Shown: piece after piece, positions 10,091 through 17,985 of the stretch
How positions within the stretch are numbered: position 1 is the first letter of the stretch
Layout of the letters: each line of letters begins with the position of its first letter
Assembly: GCF_032452875.1 (NCBI RefSeq)
Contig: NC_083885.1
Location: 64,099,925 to 64,163,924, forward strand
Direction of reading: 5' to 3'
DNA from: Bos javanicus
Lineage: Eukaryota; Chordata; Mammalia; Artiodactyla; Bovidae
Length of the DNA stretch: 64,000 nt
The notes under the pieces: model-generated
Told to the model about the DNA's origin: nothing
Database searches by the model: none
The model's input: only the letters and a program-made list of their open reading frames with translations
Program-made: the position numbers and the translations under genes

Positions 10091-10429
10091 TTCACTTTGC
10101 AACTCCATGGACTGCAGCACGCCAGGCTTCCCTGTCCTTCACTATCCCCCAGGAGTTTGCTCAACCTCGTGTCCATTAATTTGGTGATGCCATCAAACCA
10201 TCTCATCCTCTGTCGCCTCCTTCTGTCTCAAAGGATGTTAACTTACAGGCCCAAGATGGAGGCAACTAATTCAAAGAAGCAATATAGAATATAAAGACTG
10301 GGTCTCTTCAGAAACAGGGGTATTAGAACCACTATCGAAGAATCAACACAAGAAATTAATATGATGAAATATGAATAAGACTTCAAAACACAGACGCAGT
10401 TAAGTAGTAGTTAAGAAAGTGGATAATAG

Positions 10430-10715
10430 GGCTTCCCTGGGGGCTCGGAGGTAAAGGCTGTGCCTGCCAATGAGAGGACACGAGTTCCATCCCTGACCCG
10501 AGAAGGTCACAGGGCTCCAGAGCATAGGCCATGCGACACAACCACCGAGCCTGGGAGCTGCCACTACTGAAGCCCAGAGCCCCGAGAGCCTGGGGTCCAC
10601 ACAAGAGAGGTCACTGCAGCGAGAAGCCTGTGCCCCGCGACTGGAGAGGAGCCCTGTGCCCCGAGCAGCAACAAAGACCCAGCACAGCCGAAAACAAATG
10701 GAGTTAAAAATAAAA
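10430..10715 (+). mobile_element. CHR-type SINE
   Basis: Starts GGGCTTCCCTGGGGGCTCGG and ends in an AT-rich tail after GACCCAGCACAGCCG. Copies at 30309-30605 and 46188-46480. The following 270 bases (10716-10989) hold nothing recognisable. Confidence 0.7.
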
Positions 10716-10989
10716 TACATACCGAGGCTGGAAAACTGCTATTGAGGAAACGTAGTGATGGAGTGAGATGCCGGGTGATAAAGCAACAGCCAGGCCTGTC
10801 CATCTCCAAAGAACCACTGATTGTGTGGAGATCAGAGGACAGCCTGAGGGTGTCTGGGGAAGGACTTTCCACACAGTGAAGGAAAACCCTAGAAACCAGA
10901 CCGCAAAGCCCGTTGGGCTTGGTGTGGTCAGATGTGCCAAGTGGCTGGGGAGTGGAGGAGAAGGTAGAGTGTGTGAGGAGTGGTGCCCT

Positions 10990-12722
10990 CCGAGGGTGTG
11001 AGAAAGGATTTGGATTTGCCAAGGGGGAAGATTTCATGCAAGGATGGGCACAATAAAGGACAGAAATGGTATGGACCCAAGAGAAGCAGAAGATATTAAG
11101 AACAGGTGGCAAGAATATACAGAACTATACAAAAAAGATCTTCACGACCCAGATAATCCCAAAGGTGTGATCACTCACCTAGAGCCAGACATCCTGGAAT
11201 GTGAAGTCAAGTGGGCCTTAGGAAGAATCACTATGAACAAAGCTAGTGGACGTGATGGAATTCCCGTTTAGCTATTTCAAATCCTCAGGCATGATGTTGT
11301 GAAACTGTTGTGCTCAATAAGTCAGCAAATTTGGAAAAGTCAGCAATGGCCGCAGGACTGGAAAAGGTCAGTTTTCATTCCAATCCCAAAGAAAGGCAAT
11401 GCCAAAGAATGTTCAAACTACTGCACAATTGCACTCATCGCACATGCTAGCATAGTAATGCTCAAAATTCTCCAAGCCACTCTTCAACAGTACGTGAACC
11501 ATGAACTCAGAGGCTCAAGCTGGATTTAGAAAAGGCAGAGGAACCAGAGATCAAATTGCCAACATCAACTGCATCATTCAATAAGCAAGAGCGTTCCAGA
11601 GAAACATGTACTTCTGCTTTATTGACTATGCCAAAGCCTTTGACTGTGTGGATCACAAGAAACTGTGGAAAATTGTTAGACAGGAATACCAGACTTCCTG
11701 AGCTGCCTCCTGAGCTGCCTCCTGAGAAATCTGTATGCAGGTCAGGAAGCAACAGTTAGAACTGGATTTGGAACAACGGACTGATTCCAAATCGGGAAAG
11801 GAGTACGTCAAGGATGTGTATTGTCACCCTGCTTATGTAATTTATATGCAGAATACATCATGAGACAAGCTGGGCTGGATGAAACACAAGCTGGAATCAA
11901 GATTTGCAGGAGAAATATCAATAACCTCAGGTACACAGATGACACCACCCTTCTGGCAGAAAGCAAAAAAGAACCAGAGTCCCTTGATGAAAGTCAAAGA
12001 GGAGAGTGAAAATCTTGGCTTAAAACTCAATATTCAGAAACTAAGATCATGGCATCTGGTCCCATCCCTTCATGGCAAACAGATGGGGAAACAGTGGAAA
12101 AAGTGAGATAATTTATTTTCGAGGTGGGGGAGCTCCAAACTCACTGCAGATGGTGACTGCAGCCATGAAATTAAAAGACTCTTGCTCCCTAGAAGAAAAG
12201 TTATGACCAAGCTAGACAGCATAGTAAACAACAGAGACATTACTTGGCCAACAAAGGTCCAGCTAGTCAAAGCTATGGTTTTTCCAGTAGTCATGTATGG
12301 ATGTGAGAGTTGGACTTAAAGAAAGCTGAGAGGCAAGAAATTGATGCTTTTGAACCTTGGTGTTGGGGAAGACTCTTGAGTGTCCTTTGGACTGCAAGGG
12401 GATCCAACCAGTCCATCTTAAAGGAAATCAGTCCTGAATATTCATTGGAAAATATTTGAGCTGAAGGAGAAACTCCAATACTTTGGCCACCTGATGCAAA
12501 GAACTGACTCATTTGAAAAGACCCTGATGCTGGGAAAGATTGAAGGCAGGAGGGGAAGGGGATGACAGAGGATGAGATGGTTGCATGGCATCTCCGACTC
12601 AATGGATGTGAGTTTGAGTAAACTCCGGGAGCTGTTGGACAGGGTGGCCTGACGTGCTGCATTTCATGGGGTCTCAAAGAGTTGGACACGACTGAGCGAC
12701 TGAACTGAACTGACCTGAACTG
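10990..12722 (+). mobile_element. BovB (RTE) LINE fragment, reverse-transcriptase region to 3' end
   Basis: Plus-strand translation in shifting frames gives the typical BovB reverse-transcriptase segments: GTIKDRNGMDPREAEDI, KDLHDPDNPKGVITHLEPD, WPQDWKRSVFIPIPKKGN, FIDYAKAFDCVDH and RYTDDTTLLAES. The YADD-type catalytic box is therefore YTDD. Stops and frame shifts (for example the stop at 11269-11271) show it is inactive. The 3' end is the usual GACTGAACTGAACTGA tract at about 12700-12722. It is the main filler of spacer 1 and is repeated at 46755-48475. Confidence 0.9.
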
Positions 12723-13399
12723 AACCCATAGATGCAAGAAGTAGATGAATGGATTGACCAGGGTAAAGGGGGAGGGGGGCAGAGAATGGGGAGGGACTTA
12801 TCATGATTCACATTTTGTTCTTGGGGTGTTGAGCAAAGTTGGAAATAGACAACATTGACAGTGCACAACATTGTGAATGAACTTGGTGGAACGAGATTGT
12901 ACATTTTATAAAAGAGTCAAAACTGTATGTTGTGTGTTTCATAAACATAACAAGTACGTGATCAGGAACTTGATTCTCTTTGGATCCTTTAGTGTGTCCC
13001 TTCCTTGGAGCTAATAAATACCCTGGTGACAGCAAGGAAATGTTTTGGGTGGACAATCTTTGCTTAACATTTCCAACAGCACTATACTACATGGAATTCA
13101 GTGTTTAAATAGTCTTCCTCCTATTTTTTTTCCCCAGAAGAATCATGACTGAGAGCCGCGCCTGGTGGCTTGTCTTGACCGAATCATATAAAAACTGGCA
13201 TTGCTGTTCATATCCATTTGAGGAGTCTCACACACTGCAAATTTCTTGAAAGTACAGCAAGGAACACCATAGTCCCAGACTACAGAAGTCAAAATCTAGG
13301 GAGCCATTCAGACATTTCAACCATTTTTTCCCATAAAGGTGAATGTCAGAATGATGGATGGACTAATGACCATTCAATATGAAATATTGTACCAATGAG
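12723..13399. other. Spacer 1 segment without recognisable genes
   Basis: Mostly unique-looking DNA with a G-rich run near 12765 and scattered AT-rich stretches. No ORF, exon or known repeat could be supported. The same segment recurs at 48476-49134. Confidence 0.4.
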
Positions 13400-13665
13400 A
13401 GAATGGTATTGGGTATTGGGGTGAGGAATGTAGAGGAGACGGAAGGGTGGAATAAAATGAAACTAGTCTTGTTCATTTATCTTTTGCCCCCATTCTTCTG
13501 AACAGTGAATACATTGCTGAGGAAAGGTAGAGGAAATCCCTTTACGTAGGGGTGAATTTGTCATGGGCTTCTAGAAGCATGTGCTCAACATTTTGCTAGT
13601 AAATTCCTCAGTCACTATGGCTAAAGAATGTACATTTTTTGTGGGGTCATGGAATAGTCCCAAAC
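13400..13665 (+). pseudogene. Decayed 5' part of a ZSCAN5-like SCAN exon in spacer 1
   Basis: It follows the same order as the intron 1/exon 2 border of the functional genes: GGAAGGGTGGAATAAAATGA, a pyrimidine-rich tract, ATTGCTGAGGAAAGGTAGAG, TTCTAGAAGCATGTGCTCA and an ATGGCTAAAG start at 13617. Similarity is lost soon after and no SCAN core follows. A second copy lies at 49135-49405. It appears to be the remnant of an older gene. Confidence 0.65.
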
Positions 13666-13814
13666 AGGCCATAATCTGAACCACAAGTGTCTGTGCCACA
13701 CCAAAGTGTACTTACTGAAAAGTCAGGCTGCAACCCCAAAAGTGGCACATGCCCTGCAGAACATACAGGACTCTGATCTCATCCAAGATCTTTACATGCG
13801 GAATTTTAAAAAGG

Positions 13815-14015
13815 GTTGTTTAGTCACTGAGTTGTGTCCAACTCTCCTATTCCATGGCCCACCAGGTTCTTCTGTCCATTGAATTTTCCAGGCAAGAATA
13901 CTGGAGTGGGTTGTCCATTTCCTTCTGCGAGAGATCTTCCCAACCCAGGGAGTGAACCCATGTCTCCTGCATTGGCAGGTAGACTTTTTACCACTGAGCC
14001 ACCAGGGACGCATAG
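13815..14015 (-). mobile_element. Bov-tA-type SINE, minus orientation
   Basis: Contains CCATTGAATTTTCCAGGCAA, CCCAACCCAGGGAGTGAACC and TTTTTACCACTGAGCCACCA. Copy at 49553-49750. Confidence 0.7.
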
Positions 14016-14129
14016 GCGAACCAAACTGGTTAAAACTCAAATACCTATGCTTTGACTCCTTCCAACTCTCCAGGTAAATAAGAAAAGTATTTGATAGACC
14101 AGAAAAAATCAATCTTAATGCCAAAGTGC

Positions 14130-14460
14130 ACGGGCTTCCCTGGTGGTATAGAATCTGCCTGCAAAGCGGGAGACCTGGCTTTGCTCCCTGGGTTGGGAAG
14201 ATCCCTTGGAGATCGGCTACCCACTCCAGTCTTCTGGCTTGGAGAATTCCATGGACTGTATATCCATGCGGTCACAAAGGGTCAGACATGACTGAAAGAC
14301 TTTCACTTTACTTCTTTCCCAGCTGAGCCACAAGGGAAGCCCAAGAACACTGGAGTGGGTAGCCTATCCCTTCTCCAGCAGATCTTCCTGACCCAGGAAT
14401 TACTCTAGCGTCTCCTGCATTCCAAGAGGATTCTTTACGAACTGAGCTATCAGAGAAGTC
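14130..14460 (+). mobile_element. Two Bov-tA-type SINE fragments, mirror of 8883-9212
   Basis: The first (GGGCTTCCCTGGTGGTATAG) is on the plus strand and the second (ending GAACTGAGCTATCAGAGAAG) on the minus strand. They are the inverted copies of the pair at 8883-9212. Confidence 0.7.
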
Positions 14461-14561
14461 TACCAGAAAACCAACATGGAGGCCTCTTTGATAAACTGTG
14501 TTTTTTTCTGGTGCAGTGTCCATGTGAAACTGGATCCATGGATAAATTGGATTATCTAAAA

Positions 14562-14737
14562 TGACGTCATATAAATGGTTCAACCCGCCCTTACACAATC
14601 ACTGTGCTGATGGGGTAACAAGCAGGACCCTTGCCATTTCCTCTGCCTCTCTATAAATAGAGATGTTTCAGCCCCAGACACACTCTGATAGCCAGTCATC
14701 GACTTGAGGGGGCTGAGGGCAAGAGGGCTCAAAGGAG
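14562..14737 (+). promoter_or_regulatory. Gene 4 promoter with CRE and TATA box, and non-coding first exon
   Basis: A perfect palindromic CRE (TGACGTCA) lies at 14562-14569 and TATAAATA at 14652-14659. The first exon probably starts near 14680 and ends at 14737 in a GTAAGTGATGAG donor. The exon and donor are homologous to the ZSCAN5-like type B first exon. The CRE is intact in the plus-strand FAM32A genes (also 50297-50304) and mutated in the minus-strand ones. Confidence 0.7.
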
Positions 14738-15300
14738 GTAAGTGATGAGTGAGAACATCTAAGGAGAAGGTTTTGGAATCAGTACAGAAGGAGGTGGTGG
14801 GTTTCGGAAGGCTGGGTTTTCTACTCACCTTGCATCAGCTCAGAGGCCTTGTGAAAGCAGTGGATCTCCCTTAAACTCCATATTAACTACGGTTGACTGC
14901 TGAGCTCTCTGTGAGGGGGGAAGAACTGACTTGAAACATGTAAATGGAACTTGGGAACTATAATGGAACACAGATCCTTCCCTTGCATAAAAGACATTTT
15001 AAATAAGAGGTCTTTCAGGCACCCCCCTCCTGCCTCCATCGATGTATAGGTTTATAAATCACCCTGATTTATAGGTGTTGCCACCCTCCATGCTGGGGTG
15101 GGGTGTGGCGCATTTATTCCACAAGGCTTTCTGAACCTTGACCCCTGGGCTAAGCAGACATGTTCGTCTGTGTTCATTTGTGTTAACCCGCAAAGAGAGA
15201 ACTTCTCGGATCTACAGTAGAGAACGATATTGTCCCAATTTCCATTTCAGAAAACTGACCCACCCCTGACTTTTGTCCATTTAGAAATCCGAATCCAAAA

Positions 15301-15648
15301 ATGGGCAGCATGGACGCCTACGAGCAGGTCCAAAAGGGACCCCTGAAGCTGAAAGGAGTCACAGAGCTTGGTGTGACCAAGCGGAAGAAGAAAAAGGACA
15401 GAGACAAGGCAAAACTCCTGGAAACGATGGGGAAAATCCAGAAGAACCAGGAGGAGGAGCTGAGGCGCCACCTCGACAAGCTGACCCCAGCCCAGGTGGC
15501 CTTTGAGAAGGTGCGGGAGAAGCGACAAATGGAGAGGATTCTGAAAAAAGCATCCAAAACCCACAAGCAGAGAGTGGAGGACTTCAACAGACACCTGGAC
15601 ACGCTCACGGAGCACTATGACATTCCTAAAGTCAGCTGGACCAAGTAG
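15301..15648 (+). CDS. FAM32A-like: Gene 4: intact FAM32A-like retrocopy within a ZSCAN5-like gene
   Basis: 115 codons from ATG 15301 to TAG, single exon. N-terminal MGSMDAYEQVQKGPLKLKG, then the basic TKRKKKKDRDKAKLLE, a charged helical middle (KNQEEELRRHLDKLTPAQVA), EKRQMERILKKASKTHK and the C-terminus TEHYDIPKVSWTK. The C-terminal third looks unchanged from the parental family, while the middle has several substitutions. A FAM32A-type 3'UTR follows, then an A-rich tract (15832-15846), then decayed ZSCAN5 fingers. The acceptor-like sites ending at 15250 and 15284 would splice the ZSCAN5-derived first exon (end 14737) to it. The parental protein is a nuclear spliceosome component; a role for this copy is inferred only. 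It could equally be a transcribed but untranslated relic. It differs from gene 3 by a few residues. Confidence 0.85.
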   Translation: MGSMDAYEQVQKGPLKLKGVTELGVTKRKKKKDRDKAKLLETMGKIQKNQEEELRRHLDKLTPAQVAFEKVREKRQMERILKKASKTHKQRVEDFNRHLDTLTEHYDIPKVSWTK

Positions 15649-15844
15649 CCGCCCCACCCAGGAGATGGAGTATTGTCCAGGGGAAGCAGGAAGCAGAGTT
15701 GGGGTCATCTCTGGAGCCTTTGGAAACAGTCTTTTACACATATTCTGTTGAGGCTTCTGCTGAGCCCGTGGTTATCAAACTAATGGGCCCTTATTCTGGA
15801 ACCGCATAAAAGAGAGACGGCCCTTTAAATTACAAAAAGAAAAA

Positions 15845-16218
15845 AGCGACATCCACGTCCAGTGGTTCATGCAGCCTCCGGACCTGTGTGTTCACCAGGA
15901 GACCCACAGGGCAAGAAGCCCTACGGCTGTGATCTCTACCCCAAGAGGTTCCCTCACGACTCCACGCTGCACGCTCACCAGAGGACCCACACCCAAGAGA
16001 AGCCTTTCTGCTGTGAGCACTATGAAAAAGCTTTCGACCACAGGGGGAGCCTCATGGTCACACTCTGGGCTCGAGCCCTACATGTGCCCCGAGTGTCACC
16101 TGCCTTCTGCTCCCTGGGGTCTCTCACATCCCACCAGGAAACCCATTCCGAACCACTGGCCCAGGACCCTGCCCTCGGGTCCAAGAAGGAAATTCACAAT
16201 GATTTGTCACTTCTGTAA
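15845..16218 (+). pseudogene. Decayed zinc-finger exon remnant 3' of gene 4
   Basis: Nucleotide order follows fingers 2-5 of the functional genes (GACATCC, GGTTCATGCAGCCTCC, GTGTTCACC). Readable pieces are CDLYPKRFPHDSTLHAHQRTH, with the second Cys lost, and CCEHYEKAFDHRGSL; then the frame breaks. Similarity to finger DNA begins right after the A-rich end of the FAM32A insert, at the start of finger 2. Confidence 0.75.
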
Positions 16219-16532
16219 CACAAAGGGTGGATGACATGGGAAGAGCTTCGGAGGATATTGGGTCCAGGGGGTTCCATTTACATGAATGAGGAGGATATTT
16301 GGGTGATGGCTTATCATTCCCTTTGGATTTTGTTTTCTGCTTTAGTGTAGCCTGTTTCAAAAAGTTTTTCTTTCTTTTGTTATTCTTTTACTGAAAGCAT
16401 GTCTCATTAGTTATCAGTACTTCATCATGAAACTGAGCCTACCGTTGACTGCCTTCCTGTTAGGCAGGACTTCTCTGTAAACCTGCATGGTCCGGCACAG
16501 AGGCCAAGCTCTCCAGTGGAATTTAAATTTCA

Positions 16533-16538
16533 AATAAA
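16533..16538 (+). terminator. Poly(A) signal of gene 4
   Basis: AATAAA in ATTTCAAATAAACACATTTC, homologous to the poly(A) region of the ZSCAN5-like genes, so the chimera uses the host gene's 3' end. Confidence 0.7.
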
Positions 16539-17024
16539 CACATTTCTGTCAAATGTGTCTGTGTAGTTTCTAAGACTTTTCTACAGGGAATAGGTGATGG
16601 CCGTGGTTTTGCCTACATGGCTGCTTTTATGCTGAGATAGATTCACTCACTCCATACTTGTTCAGGGATTTCTTCCCAAGGTGTTTTGAAAAAGGAAGGC
16701 TTCCGAACGTGATAGGTGTCATTCTTCTTTCCTCTTGGTGTACAACTTCTAGTCTTCAAAAAGGCTACTTAGAAATCAGGTCTTCTCACACCTTAGCTCA
16801 TCAGCTGCTTTTAGGAAAGCCTTTTAAGACTTATCTCACAAGAACAGAAAAGACGAGAGGAGTCTAACCGATCTGGCTCCCAGCCAGATTCCAGTCATGT
16901 CTCTGACTCCGTCAAACCCTCCAGGCAGTGAGACCAAAAATTCAAGAGATCATTAAAACCAGTCCGTTCACCCCAAAATGCAGTCCCCAAAGTCCAAAAC
17001 CAATCAAATCCAAAAGGAAACCGA

Positions 17025-17158
17025 GGGGTTTCCCTAGCGGTCCAGCGGGTGAGACTTAGCGCTCCCGCTGCAGGTGGCGTGGTTTCCTTCCGCGGTCTGG
17101 GAACTGAGACCGCACCTGCCCCCCTGATTGGTCAAAAACAGAAAAAAAAAAAAAAATA
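17025..17158 (+). mobile_element. CHR-2-type SINE upstream of gene 5 promoter
   Basis: Reads TTTCCCTAGCGGTCCAGCGG, with an A-run of 14 at its end. Mirror copy of 6185-6318. Confidence 0.6.
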
Positions 17159-17299
17159 CACAGAATCTGTGGCTAAATCACTATGGAGACCTCTTTAGTA
17201 AATCGTGGTTTCTCCTGAGCGAGTTTCCATGGGCAATCAAATCCCTGTGATTAAGTGGGATTATCTAGAATGGTTTGCCCCGCCCTCAACGAATCCATG

Positions 17300-17427
17300 C
17301 GCCGATTGGGTAACAGGCCGAGAGGTCCAGCATTTCTTCCAGCTCCATAGAGACACGTTTCTCCGCCGGCAGAGTTTGAGAGCAAGTCCCCAACTGAGGA
17401 GGACCGAGGCGAGAAGGCTTCAAAGAG
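17300..17427 (+). promoter_or_regulatory. Gene 5 TATA-less promoter and first exon
   Basis: Inverted CCAAT in CCGATTGGGTAAC near 17302, no TATA box, and a non-coding exon ending at 17427 before GTAATTGATGGG. Confidence 0.6.
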
Positions 17428-17985
17428 GTAATTGATGGGAAATGTGTAAAGAGAACGCTCGAAAGTCAGGGCACGTGGAAGTGGGTTTCAGTAAGTCCTG
17501 GCTTTCTGTTCACCTTGCATTCGCTCAGAGACCGTGTGAAATCCACCCATCTCCCTCCGGCCACACGTGAACTGTGGTTCATTTGTGGAATCTTCTGTGA
17601 GATGAGATTGTTTCCACACTCCATGGTGTCGTGTGGTGTGCTTCATTTTTTTAACAAGGGCTTTTAAACACTGCTCTGTGGACAGTTTTGACCACACAGT
17701 TTCTTGTACTATAAGATGGATGTAGGAAGAATAAGAGAATGGATTCTTGTCCCTTGTGTGAAATTCTGAGGGGGGAATAATGTCCAGTATTGGGATGAGG
17801 GATGGTAGGGTGGATGAAAATAAAAGTATTTGGCTGCATTCGTTTATCTTTTTTCCCCCATATTTCTGAATACTGAATCTATTACTGAGGAAAAGCAAAA
17901 GGAAATTCCTTTCCATCGGGGTCAGTTGGGCACCGACTTCCAGAAGCATTTGCCCAGAGTCCTACTGAAAAGCTCTACAGTCGGT

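Noticed and set aside
11044..12009. Reverse-transcriptase-like ORFs as host genes
   Set aside because: They are pieces of a BovB LINE with stops, frameshifts and a matching copy in the other tandem unit.
15247..15741. Open frame of 164 codons antisense to FAM32A-like gene 4 (also 7598-8152 and 43376-43798)
   Set aside because: It is the complement of a conserved coding sequence, the frame is broken in the other copies (for example gene 10), and no start context, splice site or family is recognisable.
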